Source of the DNA: a virus
Length of the DNA: 57,673 nucleotides
Reading direction: 5' to 3' (one strand)
Virus record (IMG/VR): IMGVR_UViG_3300007754_000950
Span: 1 to 57,673 of that record
Within the stretch, counting starts at the first letter, position 1. The number at the start of each line of letters is the position of its first letter. The translations under genes were made by a program, and so were the position numbers. A model generated the notes under the pieces. It was not told where the DNA came from. It saw only the letters and a program-made list of their open reading frames with translations, and did not search any database. Shown piece by piece: positions 26,918 to 35,944 of the stretch.

Positions 26918-27192
26918 GTGATTTTATTCGCAAGAAATCGGTCCACTTTAACTTGCTTACCGAAACCCACGCAGAGTTTCGTGTCTTGGCTTTTCGTAAA
27001 AAGCTCTCGATGCAAGAAATTGTTGAGGGTCTTATTTCACGTTTAGCAAATGGTAATCCAACGTTAGTGAGGATTGTTGATAAGATTGCTGAAGAAAAAT
27101 ATGACTCTGAATTGAGAAAGGTTGTGGGAACAGACGCAGACAGCTTATTCGATGCGATTGAGAAACATGACCAATTACGGGGAGACGAATAA
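26914..27192 (+). CDS. Ribbon-helix-helix-like small protein
   Basis: 92 residues. SVHFNLLTETHAEFRVLAFRK then LSMQEIVEGLISRLANG fits a ribbon-helix-helix DNA-binding unit (Arc/MetJ type). It lies between an acidic core-like protein and small membrane genes. It could be a regulator, but similar folds occur in virion proteins. Confidence 0.55.
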   Translation: MSDFIRKKSVHFNLLTETHAEFRVLAFRKKLSMQEIVEGLISRLANGNPTLVRIVDKIAEEKYDSELRKVVGTDADSLFDAIEKHDQLRGDE

Positions 27193-27473
27193 TGGGGTGG
27201 TTTTTTAGGTCACGGAAAAAAGAACGAGAGCGAGTAAGGGTTTTAGAGCAAAAAGTCTATGAGCTAGAAAAAACTCTTACTCTGGTGAAAATGACACTGC
27301 ATAATTTACAAAGTGCGCTACTAGCCATGTCGCGGACACAAGACAGCATAGGAAGAGATATTTCGAATATTGGCGAAGTTGTTGAAAATATTGTGGGGGT
27401 TTTTGAAGTTGATACTACATCCTCATTTCCTCTACAAACGACGCCCAGTAATGATGATGATTTACCAAATTAG
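27192..27473 (+). CDS. Coiled-coil protein, 93 aa
   Basis: Basic N-terminus (SRKKERERVRVLEQKV) leading into a long heptad coiled coil to about residue 75. No membrane segment. It shares a TAATG junction with the previous gene. Not recognised. Confidence 0.55.
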   Translation: MGWFFRSRKKERERVRVLEQKVYELEKTLTLVKMTLHNLQSALLAMSRTQDSIGRDISNIGEVVENIVGVFEVDTTSSFPLQTTPSNDDDLPN

Positions 27474-27485
27474 GGGGAGTTTAAG

Positions 27486-27722
27486 ATGAGTAAAGAAGAG
27501 TTACCCGCTGAGGTTTCGGTGTTGGTAGAGCGAGTTGGAATTTTAGACAGGGTTACTTCTAAAATAATATCACGTAAATTTTTGGTTTTCGTAACAGCGA
27601 CAGCTTTGCTAGCGTGGTCTGATTTGGAGAGTGACACTTGGGGAATGATCGCAATGATCTATATCGGCAGCCAAGCAGTAATTGATGCGGCTCTAGCGTG
27701 GAAGCACGGTCCTAACAGATAG
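27486..27722 (+). CDS. Small membrane protein, holin-like
   Basis: 78 residues with two hydrophobic segments, KFLVFVTATALLAW (near 36-49) and GMIAMIYIGSQAVIDAALAW, and a charged end HGPNR. GGGGAG lies 8 bases upstream. The layout suits a class II holin, but there is no family proof. Confidence 0.55.
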   Translation: MSKEELPAEVSVLVERVGILDRVTSKIISRKFLVFVTATALLAWSDLESDTWGMIAMIYIGSQAVIDAALAWKHGPNR

Positions 27723-27727
27723 GTGGC

Positions 27728-28108
27728 ATGATGGTTTGGGCAAAAATAAAAAATGCAGTTTGCGGTTGGTGCAAAAAGTATTGGCAGATTTTGGTGGGCT
27801 TTTTTGGAGCTTTATTTGCTGTTTTTGCTATATCTGGTGGTAATAAAGAAGCTAGAAAGATTTTAGATGCAAAAAATGATCTACTACGAAAAGAAGAAGA
27901 AGCGATCGCTGAGGCGCGAGATGCAGAAACCGAAGCAATTAAAAATAATATAGAAAAATATTTCGATGTTGAAGATGAAGCGAGGGAAGCTCTTCAAAAG
28001 TGGGTAGACGATTTAGATGAGCAAAAACGTAATCGAGTATTGGAGTTGCTTGAATCAGATACCCCAGAAGAAGAAATCGCCGCGGGTCTGCGTCGGTTTT
28101 TAGAATAG
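27728..28108 (+). CDS. Membrane-anchored coiled-coil protein
   Basis: 126 residues. One N-terminal hydrophobic segment (ILVGFFGALFAVFAISGG) followed by a long charged helix to the end. Signal-anchor plus periplasmic coiled coil resembles an inner-membrane spanin, which would act with the endolysin. ATG at 27728 or 27731 may be used. It follows a holin-like gene. Confidence 0.55.
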   Translation: MMVWAKIKNAVCGWCKKYWQILVGFFGALFAVFAISGGNKEARKILDAKNDLLRKEEEAIAEARDAETEAIKNNIEKYFDVEDEAREALQKWVDDLDEQKRNRVLELLESDTPEEEIAAGLRRFLE

Positions 28109-28160
28109 GAAGTTTGTTATAACACACCATATTTAAGTGTAGGTTTTTCGGAGAAACAAG

Positions 28161-29345
28161 ATGGCAAAGCGAACGTTAGCTGAATTATACGGGTATTCAA
28201 CCCCCAAGCGTAGGGCGAAAAAGCTCTCTTCTCGTAAATTACGGTCAGTTATTTTGCAAGAAATTCGGGGCATTCTAAATGAAGCAGGGGAGTCTGACGG
28301 TCCGGTCAACGTTGAGGGTGTTCCTGAGGCCTATCAAAAACCTGCGGGTACTGCGATGAAGGGCGGAGATAATATCAAGGGAGTCGATGCGACAGAAATA
28401 GTCGCACAGCTCGCTAGCGGTGATGTAAAAATGCCCATCTTTGCCGCCATTGGAGAGTATCATAATCCACAATTTACCCCAGGGATTCCAAAGGCCGACA
28501 CACCAGAAGGCGCTGCTGCGATTGCAAATTGGGTGAAGACGAAAGGCCCTGACTTTTTACAACAGAACATTATCAATATTCAAGGCAAGCTTCCCTCTAG
28601 TGGCAAGCCAAAATCCGATATGCCTGCCCTCGAGCCTATGGATGTTGTCCACGTTAAGGATGCACTAAGCCCCGGCGGACAGATCAATATCGATATGGAC
28701 GACCCTTCTGCTGATGATACAGCAGATGTTGAAAAATGGCATAAGGAACATGGCGATGAAGCAGAGTTAGGCGGAGCTAAAAAAGAATCAAAATATTCGT
28801 TAGCGGCGAGTTTGTTAGAAGACAAATTTCCCCAAGGTCATAAGGGCGGTATGCCAGGCGCGCCTGTGAAAGGTGAAAAAGATGCTGTCGACCTCAACGC
28901 GATCAAAGATTTGGCTCTTAGCTTTTTGACAAAAGGGCTTCAGTCATATGACGACGACGGTGGGGATGATATGATCGCAGTGCAGGAGAATGAACCGATT
29001 AAGGTGGCCGCAATGATCCCGACACAATCAAACGTTCTTCTTGGAAAATCACTCGCATTTGCAATCGGTGGCGGGTTCGGTGGTCAGGAACTCGGAGCTT
29101 ATATTACTGGCGGCAATGAGATTTTAGATGGTCACCACCGCTGGGCAGGAACAATGATTGTAGATCCGGGAGCTGAGATCAAGGGTCACAAGGTTATGGC
29201 TCCAGCTGCACAAATTCTCCCTGTTTTAACAACTTTGGGGAATGCATTAGGACGTCAACAGAAGGGGATGGAGCACAATGAATCTTTGAGCCCATCTGAT
29301 AATGTACTTCTAGAGCGCTGGCGCAAGTTAGCAGGTTTACTGTAG
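28161..29345 (+). CDS. Tagged internal-type protein with ParB/Srx-like domain
   Basis: 394 residues. The N-terminus holds a basic tag helix at about 22-42, SSRKLRSVILQEIRG then ILNEAGES, whose ILNE|A matches the T4 gp21 prohead-protease consensus closely. The C-terminal third has GNEILDGHHRWAGTMIVDPG, the DGHHR signature of the ParB/sulfiredoxin fold. The substrate is unknown; some members are nucleases or kinases. Likely packaged in the head. Confidence 0.65.
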   Translation: MAKRTLAELYGYSTPKRRAKKLSSRKLRSVILQEIRGILNEAGESDGPVNVEGVPEAYQKPAGTAMKGGDNIKGVDATEIVAQLASGDVKMPIFAAIGEYHNPQFTPGIPKADTPEGAAAIANWVKTKGPDFLQQNIINIQGKLPSSGKPKSDMPALEPMDVVHVKDALSPGGQINIDMDDPSADDTADVEKWHKEHGDEAELGGAKKESKYSLAASLLEDKFPQGHKGGMPGAPVKGEKDAVDLNAIKDLALSFLTKGLQSYDDDGGDDMIAVQENEPIKVAAMIPTQSNVLLGKSLAFAIGGGFGGQELGAYITGGNEILDGHHRWAGTMIVDPGAEIKGHKVMAPAAQILPVLTTLGNALGRQQKGMEHNESLSPSDNVLLERWRKLAGLL

Positions 29346-29369
29346 ACTTAATCACTCTACTATTTCGGT

Positions 29370-29822
29370 ATGAGAGTTTTTACAAATTTGCTTTGCGCAT
29401 ATATCTGCGCATGGCTTATCATATTCCCAACAATCGCATACGCTGACGATCCCCTTCCAATAAAAGCGGGCGATCCCGCTCCTCATGATGGAGTATTGTT
29501 TACCACCGAGGACGCCGCACGGCTTTTAGCGAATCTTGAGGTACAAGAAGCGACCTGTCAAGCGCAGATAGAATATGAGGTGGCAACAGCAGTGAATCAA
29601 ACGCAGCTATTATTAGATAATTGCCAGTCAGCGCTGGATATTAGAACACAATTATATGATGAAAGATTAGCTTTCCATACTGATTATAGTGAATATTTAG
29701 AGAATAGATTGACAAAGCCAAAAATATCACCAGAGGTTACTTTACTCATTGGAATATTAACTGGTGTGGGTTTGACAATCGGCGCTGGTGTTGCAATGAA
29801 CCAAGCAGCAATATCTCCGTGA
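29370..29822 (+). CDS. Secreted coiled-coil protein with C-terminal membrane segment (spanin-like)
   Basis: 150 residues. A signal peptide covers residues 1-25 (hydrophobic CAYICAWLIIFPTIAYA, cut before DDP). A coiled-coil middle with two Cys follows, then a hydrophobic end (SPEVTLLIGILTGVGLTIGAG). A periplasmic protein anchored in the inner membrane by its C-terminus. A lysis role is possible but unproven. No clear ribosome binding site precedes the ATG. Confidence 0.58.
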   Translation: MRVFTNLLCAYICAWLIIFPTIAYADDPLPIKAGDPAPHDGVLFTTEDAARLLANLEVQEATCQAQIEYEVATAVNQTQLLLDNCQSALDIRTQLYDERLAFHTDYSEYLENRLTKPKISPEVTLLIGILTGVGLTIGAGVAMNQAAISP

Positions 29823-29862
29823 AAACCGCTATTCTTGGTGATACTTATTGGTGAGGTAGGCC

Positions 29863-31098
29863 ATGAAACGAAATTTCGAAAATTTTAGAACACAAGCCAG
29901 AAAACTTTTGTTTGAAGACACATATAGCCTTTACAGCGATCAAGATAATCAGAGGGCAGGCACTCAGTTTGAAGAACCAGAGACCGCAGATCCCTATGAG
30001 CCTCCGATCACTGTTAACCCCCAGATGGCCACACAGCTATCAGTGGATGAACCCCCAGTTGACGACCCCGAATATAAGCCTGTAAGCAGTAAGGAGCTAG
30101 CAAAAGCAGTCGCAGTGTTGGCTCAGCGTTTACCTGACGAAGTAGCGGAGCTGACGTATGACAAATTTGAGAAATATGTTGTTGATAATGAAAGCGCTGG
30201 TGTTGAGGTCGTGGGTGAAGAAGAAGCCATGGCGGAAGAAGCTGAAGAGGATTCTGAGGTTAATGAGGTACGTAAGCTTGTCCAAACCGCGCTTTGGCGC
30301 CATCTAATCGCAGAGGGGGACTGGTCTCAATTTCGACTGGGAAGGCATGATCATGATGATGATGATCTCGGAGAGGAAGGGTCGTATTCAGAGGTAGAAC
30401 CCACCGAAGATGACTTAGACACAATTGAGTCTGGTGGTGGTATGTCATTCGAGGATCTTGCTCAAGAAATTCCAGGCGTTTCCGGGGCTTCTGGAGCGAA
30501 ACAAACCGTTAATAGAATCTTAAAAAAGATGGAGACATTGGCAAAACACTTTCCTGGAGATGTGGATGAAATTCGTCCTATAGCACGAAAAGCTTTTGTA
30601 GAAGGTAGCTTAGATCTTGGTCTTTTTGAACAAGAAGACGTTAGTGAAGTTGGTATTGATAATCCTATGTGGGATAAACTTGATGCGTTTCGGGCGTTTA
30701 TGGATGCTGGGTTTATTTTACCAGCGCATCAATCGCTACTAAGAGATATGGGAAAAGAGATTCGAAAAGAGATTTCAGCTTCTGGGCTGGATCCGCTTGT
30801 CCATGAAATGGTCTTCAACCAGGCTGTCGGGAATTCCCCAGTGTCACCTCGTAAGATTGGATTGAAGCTGCAACGAAAAAATCCTGATATGTCCATGGAG
30901 GAGAGAGATGCAGAAGTGAAAAAAGCTTCAGGACTGGTGAGGAAGCTTACCACACAGCAGGAAAATTTGGGGGTTCTCTCTCCTGGACTGGCTGAAAGAG
31001 CGATAAGCGCATGGGATGGAAAATCAAATTCTCGTCAATTAAAGATTTTGTCTGATGCGTGGGCAGACGCAGCAGATTTTCGAGCTGAAGATTCATGA
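29863..31098 (+). CDS. Tagged acidic internal-type protein, 411 aa
   Basis: Begins KRNFENFRTQARKLLFEDTY, a tag-like helix with a possible LFE cut. A Pro/Glu-rich region (about 40-70), an acidic helical region and a His/Asp run (RHDHDDDDLGEE) follow. No enzyme motif is recognised. GAGGTAGG precedes the ATG. A head-core role is inferred from neighbours. Confidence 0.6.
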   Translation: MKRNFENFRTQARKLLFEDTYSLYSDQDNQRAGTQFEEPETADPYEPPITVNPQMATQLSVDEPPVDDPEYKPVSSKELAKAVAVLAQRLPDEVAELTYDKFEKYVVDNESAGVEVVGEEEAMAEEAEEDSEVNEVRKLVQTALWRHLIAEGDWSQFRLGRHDHDDDDLGEEGSYSEVEPTEDDLDTIESGGGMSFEDLAQEIPGVSGASGAKQTVNRILKKMETLAKHFPGDVDEIRPIARKAFVEGSLDLGLFEQEDVSEVGIDNPMWDKLDAFRAFMDAGFILPAHQSLLRDMGKEIRKEISASGLDPLVHEMVFNQAVGNSPVSPRKIGLKLQRKNPDMSMEERDAEVKKASGLVRKLTTQQENLGVLSPGLAERAISAWDGKSNSRQLKILSDAWADAADFRAEDS

Positions 31099-31116
31099 TC
31101 TTGGATGGGCATTTTT

Positions 31117-31509
31117 ATGAAATTGGATAAATTAATGAGAGAATATTTGGGTGAATCTGTTCCGCAAAGGAACCCGCTCAAAGATATTATGCCCCCCGAT
31201 CTAGTGTGCGAAACAACAAGCCTTCCAGTGCAGGCAACTGAGGTTTCATGGGTTGTTGAAGAGGGGCCAGAAAGGCTTGTCCGGACATTTCATTTTCCAG
31301 ATTTATCGACCAGAAATTGGTTCGTTTCAGAGATTATGGAAAAAGAAAAAGAAACAGACCATTATGGGAAGATATTGGTTGAGGGAAATGATGTTAAAAT
31401 CGAGGTTCAAACTCACGATTTAAATCGAGTTACCGAGTTAGACCAGGAATACGCAGAGTATTGTGATGATGTCTTTGGAGACGTTGGGTTTATGAAGGAG
31501 CTGTTTTAA
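31117..31509 (+). CDS. Pterin-4a-carbinolamine-dehydratase-like protein with short tag
   Basis: 130 residues. The first 15 (KLDKLMREYLGESV) are a short tag with an LGE site. The rest resembles PCD/DCoH: LVRTFHFPDLSTRNWFV, then DHYGKILVEGNDVKIEV and THDLNRVTELDQEYA. The active-site HHP of true dehydratases is DHYG here, so catalysis is doubtful. The ATG at 31117 is preferred since it starts the tag. PCD-like folds are also used as dimerisation modules. Confidence 0.6.
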   Translation: MKLDKLMREYLGESVPQRNPLKDIMPPDLVCETTSLPVQATEVSWVVEEGPERLVRTFHFPDLSTRNWFVSEIMEKEKETDHYGKILVEGNDVKIEVQTHDLNRVTELDQEYAEYCDDVFGDVGFMKELF

Positions 31510-31937
31510 TGGCTGACATGAAAGTAACAATGGATTATGAAGAACTTGTAGATACTGACCATATTATCCTTTCGGAAGAGTTAAAAGATGCTCTTTTTAC
31601 CGACAAAGACCTGGGTAATATAGAAGCTGCAGATCACAGTAGATTAACAATTACTGTCGGTGATGATGGAACAACGGCGGTAGTAAATGGTGCGTTGCAA
31701 TCAATCGTGTCAGGTGCATATTTAACGATAGGATTTATTACGAGGAGTGATTGCAAAGAAATGTTAGGGGCTTTACAATCATGCGCGGTGAGCGATTCAA
31801 AGATCACGATCCGCGTAACGGGTGATTACAGCCTACAGGCATCTAGTGAGTGCTTTAAAAAATGGGATCTGACCATTCAAGAAGATAGATCGGCGTTATT
31901 AACTTTTACCATGGGAACTGAAAATGTCATATTTTGA
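31509..31937 (+). CDS. Hypothetical beta-rich protein, 142 aa
   Basis: Not recognised. Alternating beta segments (SRLTITVGDDGTTAVVNG, SKITIRVTGDYSLQ) suggest a compact beta fold, possibly virion-associated. TAATG junction with the previous gene and overlap with the next. Confidence 0.55.
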   Translation: MADMKVTMDYEELVDTDHIILSEELKDALFTDKDLGNIEAADHSRLTITVGDDGTTAVVNGALQSIVSGAYLTIGFITRSDCKEMLGALQSCAVSDSKITIRVTGDYSLQASSECFKKWDLTIQEDRSALLTFTMGTENVIF

Positions 31938-32100
31938 TAAGTTTATTAAAGATCTAGAAGATCGTCGTCAACGAAAGAAAGACTCAAAGACGATACTTGA
32001 GCAAGAGCAGCAGTACCAAGAGAAAAGAAGGGAGCGAATTCGTCGTTTTCAAGAGCGTTGGCAGAATACTGTTGTGTGGAAGCCGGTAAATAAAAAATGA
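31924..32100 (+). CDS. Small charged helical protein, 58 aa
   Basis: An ORF of 59 codons (ATG 31924, TGA 32098) bridging an otherwise empty 159 bases. It begins SYFDKFIKDLEDRRQRKK and is rich in Arg, Glu and Gln, a single long helix. It overlaps its neighbours by 14 bases (upstream) and 4 (ATGA, downstream), the pattern of real genes here. Confidence 0.6.
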   Translation: MSYFDKFIKDLEDRRQRKKDSKTILEQEQQYQEKRRERIRRFQERWQNTVVWKPVNKK

Positions 32101-33092
32101 AGCGTTTTGATCCCGAGGCCGTTGGTGCAAAAATAGCAAAGCTATTGCTATTAGAGCAGGTCGCTGCGAGCGAAGAAGAAAAGCTGCAAGATAAATTATC
32201 AAAACAAATTGATAAATTAAAGTTACGCGCTCCTGAAGGCTCTGATGAAGAAAAAATAACAGATGAGCAGGAAGATGAAGAAGAAGAGGGGGAAGAAAAA
32301 GAAGCTAAGCCCGACGCTGAAGATGTAGATATGGACCCAAAGCCTGTTCCTGAAGAGGGCGAAGAAGGAGGCGAAGACTCAGAGGGTGGTCAGGGCGAAA
32401 AATTTAAAGTAACCGCTCCAGCGTATATCCCTACGCAGCTCAGCATTGGTGACATTGAGCGCCAGCTAAACAACCTCAGGGCCGGCAAGAGCCTTAAAGA
32501 TAAGGTAATCGCAAAAGAGCTTGAAACATATTTTGGAGAGCTTGGACAGGGTGAGCAACAAGCTCTCTTCACCTATCTCGCTTCATTGGCAGCGATAATG
32601 ACGGGTGGTACATCTGGCGCAGCAGCCCCTCGTCCAGAGAATTTGGATGTTGATATTGATATTGAACCTAAGGCCGGCTCAGATGTTGCAAGAACAACGC
32701 AGTCTCGTCAACGTACATCATCGAGAAAGAAAGCTGCAACGCCTTCTGGAATTCCAGTTGACAGAGCAGCGCCGATAGTCGTTGGAGAGAGAGCGAATAA
32801 GCAGCTTGAACTAATGAGCGTTTTTGAGAATGCATCGTACGGCGATGATCACCGCTGTGTTGGGGGTCGTGTTGTTCCGTTCGGTTCCTCACGCTGCGTG
32901 CAAGATCTAGATATTAGAATTGAAGACCTCGTTCAACAGCGAGATGATTTGACAAGAGGGACTGCTGATAGAGCAAGCTTAAACGGAACGCTAAAGTTTA
33001 TGCGCCAAAAAAGAAGAAAGGCAAATAAGTTTGCTGAGCAACAAAAACAAGAAAAACTCCAAGGCAGGCTTGACACAGCAGACGAGCTATAG
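32097..33092 (+). CDS. Tagged acidic internal-type protein, 331 aa
   Basis: Starts KRFDPEAVGAKIAKLLLLEQ, a tag-like helix with an LLE site. Residues 45-100 are extremely acidic, then a helical domain (SIGDIERQLNNLRAGKSLKD). A basic linker (RQRTSSRKKAATPSG) and a Lys/Arg/Gln-rich C-terminus follow. The acidic-then-basic order suggests a head core protein that also binds DNA. No enzyme motif is seen. Confidence 0.6.
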   Translation: MKRFDPEAVGAKIAKLLLLEQVAASEEEKLQDKLSKQIDKLKLRAPEGSDEEKITDEQEDEEEEGEEKEAKPDAEDVDMDPKPVPEEGEEGGEDSEGGQGEKFKVTAPAYIPTQLSIGDIERQLNNLRAGKSLKDKVIAKELETYFGELGQGEQQALFTYLASLAAIMTGGTSGAAAPRPENLDVDIDIEPKAGSDVARTTQSRQRTSSRKKAATPSGIPVDRAAPIVVGERANKQLELMSVFENASYGDDHRCVGGRVVPFGSSRCVQDLDIRIEDLVQQRDDLTRGTADRASLNGTLKFMRQKRRKANKFAEQQKQEKLQGRLDTADEL

Positions 33093-33094
33093 AG

Positions 33095-33979
33095 ATGTTG
33101 TTCCACGTCAATCCTTTCTTGTGGTCTGTTGACGACTTAAGCCTCGACGATATACTTGAGATAGCAGATGTACTGACTCATCAGACGCCCGCAGTCCGAC
33201 CAATTTTTGAGTGCGTGAAGGTGTATGCTAAGCTGGATGAGAATGCCAAAGTGAGGTATGCTCGACACAAGTCAGACTTTCGTGGAGTTTACAAGCAGGA
33301 CATCATTGATCGAATGAAAGGCTCCGCCGTTTCAGACGCAGTGGCTGAAGCGCTTCAAGAAATTGAAGATAACATTATAGATGTATGGCCCTTTCGTCCC
33401 GGGTCTGCGACGTGGTGCTTGTTTGAAATACTTGACCCTGCAATATGTATCGCTGGTTGGGAAAATTCCCAGAGGGTAATCGTAAGAGAAGCAGTTCGGA
33501 TCGATATTAAGGGTAATAAGACTTCTAGTCCATTGATAGATCGCATGTTCGCAAGAATGAGAGAAGACATCAAGCGAAGTGACAGTTCACAGTTTATTTT
33601 TGATCCTGTTTTGCATCTTCGAAACATTAGTGGTACTGGAGTATATACTGACTTAAGGGCTGATGTTGCTGCAATTTCAGCAGCTGAAGGCGGGACACGA
33701 TTATCAGTGCGTGAATTAAGCGAGCAATCGCAGAATTTCCTTGTGGCTAGTTTAAGGAAGTTTGCTGATCGTCTGTTTCTCGCGAATTCTACAAGTTTAC
33801 TATATGAATCTTTAGAAGAATCAGAAGCTTTGCTTGACCATTTTCCCGGGATAAATGTGAAAATAGACGGCCTAGCATTTCGATTAAGCGGTTCTTTTCT
33901 GAGCAGAAAGGAAGAAATAGTCCTGGAGGGAGAGGCTCAAAAGAGTACACTCCCTCTTCCCCTTCCGTGGCGGTCGTAA
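33095..33979 (+). CDS. Hypothetical protein, 294 aa
   Basis: Not recognised. Mixed alpha/beta, not acidic like its neighbours and without a tag. Contains DVWPFRPGSATWCLFEIL and a C-terminal stretch of beta character. It may be a tail or neck component given its place, but nothing shows this. TAATG junction with the next gene. Confidence 0.55.
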   Translation: MLFHVNPFLWSVDDLSLDDILEIADVLTHQTPAVRPIFECVKVYAKLDENAKVRYARHKSDFRGVYKQDIIDRMKGSAVSDAVAEALQEIEDNIIDVWPFRPGSATWCLFEILDPAICIAGWENSQRVIVREAVRIDIKGNKTSSPLIDRMFARMREDIKRSDSSQFIFDPVLHLRNISGTGVYTDLRADVAAISAAEGGTRLSVRELSEQSQNFLVASLRKFADRLFLANSTSLLYESLEESEALLDHFPGINVKIDGLAFRLSGSFLSRKEEIVLEGEAQKSTLPLPLPWRS

Positions 33980-34212
33980 TGACACATAGCGAGATCCTTG
34001 AAGAAGCCATTGGTCTCGGGAGCGTTTGCGAGATAAACGAGTGGATGGAATTGAAAAAACTTTTACTAGTCAGTCTTCCCTCTGATGCTAGGAGAAATTT
34101 CTCCACTAGAGACCCAAAAACAAAAAGACAGCACCTAAATGATTTTGAGCATTGGTTGATTGATAATTACTTCCGTGCACTTGGCACAAAGCTTGGAGTT
34201 GAAGATGAATAG
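33979..34212 (+). CDS. Hypothetical protein, 77 aa
   Basis: Small helical protein (SEILEEAIGLGSVCEINEW, HLNDFEHWLIDNYFRALG). ATG 33979 overlaps the previous stop (TAATGA). It overlaps the next gene by 8 bases. Not recognised. Confidence 0.5.
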   Translation: MTHSEILEEAIGLGSVCEINEWMELKKLLLVSLPSDARRNFSTRDPKTKRQHLNDFEHWLIDNYFRALGTKLGVEDE

Positions 34213-35452
34213 AGCGCAGCGAGCCAATGAGCAGTTTATCAGGCAACAAATTAGGAAAATTCTTGCAGAGTCTTCTCAAGAGCTATTGCTTGAGAATGAG
34301 TTCGGAGACTTTGCATCACCTGATGAAGTCTATAAAACTTTCATTGGTCCATTTGTTAACGTGATGAAGGTTGCCAAAACAGCTTTCAAGGATGTGTCAT
34401 CCGCCACTCTTATTTCTCTGTCTCATGCATTTTCTTTCAGTGAAAAAAATCGTGAGAAGCTCCGGGCAAAGTATAAAATAGATCGTGACAAATACCGGCA
34501 AGAATATGCTGAAACGATGAAAGAGATTGATGAAACGTTGGCATCTAGCGATGCAAAGTTGATGGCTTTTATGTTCAACCCTGGTGCATTTTTGGGTGCT
34601 CAAATGCTATCTCAAGCCAATGACCTGAATGAGCCGGTTTATGACTATATAAAGATGAGGATGGATTGGATCAGTCCAGAGCTAGACGCAGTTTTTCGAG
34701 ATGTTGACACCAAGAGGGGCGCAGAGGCAGGACCCGCTCGTGGCCTGTTGGGAGACCTCAAGGTGCTATTTTTTGGCGAGGGATATCAATCGGTCACGCC
34801 CTTGTTAGAAGCAGAAGAAGAAGGAAAGAAGGAAAAGAAGGAAGAAGAGGAAGAGCCTCCAGCTGAATTATCTGAAGAAGAAGTGATAGAAAGAATTACT
34901 AAAGCTCTTAAGGCTTCGGCTTGGGGTAAGCAATTGCGGAAGGATGCTGAGAATATCGTAAAGATGAAGATGGCTGAAATCGAGGAAGTAAAAGGGATGG
35001 TTCAGGATCAAATGGCTGCCCTTTCGGAATTAACATCTGCAAAAAGTCTGGAAGAAATAGCACCGGTCGCTCAAAAACTAAAAACAATGGATGTAGATCT
35101 CACCTCCCAACTTCAGGAAGTCGAGAAGGTTGTCACAAAGAAGAAAGAAGAGTTAGCTGGCCCTGACGGAAAGACAATGATGGATGATCTTCGAAAGTTA
35201 CCTGATGGGAAGAGTCTTCCGAAAGATGCTGGACCGGAGGATTTTGCACCGCTTCTAGAGAAGGGTATACTTGCAAGTATGTTTCAGGGAGCAACCGCGA
35301 AAGCTCGTCAAGAATTGCTTCAAGGTGTGATGGACTATGTCGCAGAAGACATGAAGCCAAGCGAAGTACAGGAATTCAAAGAAGCTGGTCCATTAGGCGA
35401 AAAATATTCTGATGTAATAATGAATTTCTCTAAAGAGCTTGCAAGCCTTTAG
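34205..35452 (+). CDS. Tagged internal-type protein, 415 aa
   Basis: The start at 34205 gives the tag NEQFIRQQIRKILAESS with ILAE|S, a close match to the prohead-protease consensus. A helical domain follows, with a hydrophobic stretch near 120-140 (KLMAFMFNPGAFLGAQM), then a Lys/Glu-rich linker and long coiled coils. Possibly a core protein or membrane-active internal protein. Last gene of the virion-type block. Confidence 0.62.
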   Translation: MNRAQRANEQFIRQQIRKILAESSQELLLENEFGDFASPDEVYKTFIGPFVNVMKVAKTAFKDVSSATLISLSHAFSFSEKNREKLRAKYKIDRDKYRQEYAETMKEIDETLASSDAKLMAFMFNPGAFLGAQMLSQANDLNEPVYDYIKMRMDWISPELDAVFRDVDTKRGAEAGPARGLLGDLKVLFFGEGYQSVTPLLEAEEEGKKEKKEEEEEPPAELSEEEVIERITKALKASAWGKQLRKDAENIVKMKMAEIEEVKGMVQDQMAALSELTSAKSLEEIAPVAQKLKTMDVDLTSQLQEVEKVVTKKKEELAGPDGKTMMDDLRKLPDGKSLPKDAGPEDFAPLLEKGILASMFQGATAKARQELLQGVMDYVAEDMKPSEVQEFKEAGPLGEKYSDVIMNFSKELASL

Positions 35453-35465
35453 TTCTACTTTCCAG

Positions 35466-35493
35466 TTTTCATTTCGCGGTTTATGATTATAAT
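35466..35493 (+). promoter_or_regulatory. Promoter candidate before 35523
   Basis: TTTTCA (35466-35471), 16 bases, TATAAT (35488-35493), within the 70-base gap before the gene at 35523. Confidence 0.5.
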
Positions 35494-35522
35494 GAAATCG
35501 TACATGTCTGGGAGATGATGTT

Positions 35523-35882
35523 ATGAATGATGAGAGATGGATACCAGAAATTTGTTATGAAGAAGTTGAAGATGGACTGACATCTCATATTCCTTTTGTA
35601 GAAGTTCCAATTGGAGCTGAAATGCCGAAGGTTCTTTTCATTTTTGAATCTAGAAACACTGGTGAGACAGAGCCTGGTCTTGATGGCGAAGAAATGCCGA
35701 TCGTGGAATTAGATTTGCATCAATATGCTGATATGAATATTTTACGTGATCAATTGAGTACAGCCTTATATGATGAAGTAAGGCAAGCTCTAGGGCTAGA
35801 GTCTCTTTCGACGGCGATGCCAGCTGGCACGAAAATTACTGAAAATATTAGAAGTAAGCTGGGTAGTGAAACTAGTGATTGA
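35523..35882 (+). CDS. Hypothetical protein, 119 aa
   Basis: Acidic protein with a beta-rich first half (VLFIFESRNTGETEPG) and a helical second half (ILRDQLSTALYDEVRQALG). It has its own promoter candidate and GGAGATG upstream. Not recognised. Confidence 0.6.
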   Translation: MNDERWIPEICYEEVEDGLTSHIPFVEVPIGAEMPKVLFIFESRNTGETEPGLDGEEMPIVELDLHQYADMNILRDQLSTALYDEVRQALGLESLSTAMPAGTKITENIRSKLGSETSD

Positions 35883-35883
35883 T

Positions 35884-35912
35884 GTGTAAAATTTGCGGTT
35901 TTATGGTAAAAT
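35884..35912 (+). promoter_or_regulatory. Extended -10 promoter before 35945
   Basis: GTGTAA (35884-35889), 17 bases, TAAAAT (35907-35912) preceded by TGG (35904-35906), an extended -10. It matches the family of promoters at 39826, 42744 and 45101. Confidence 0.55.
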
Positions 35913-35944
35913 ATAGCTATATCAAATAATACCGGAGGTTTTTG

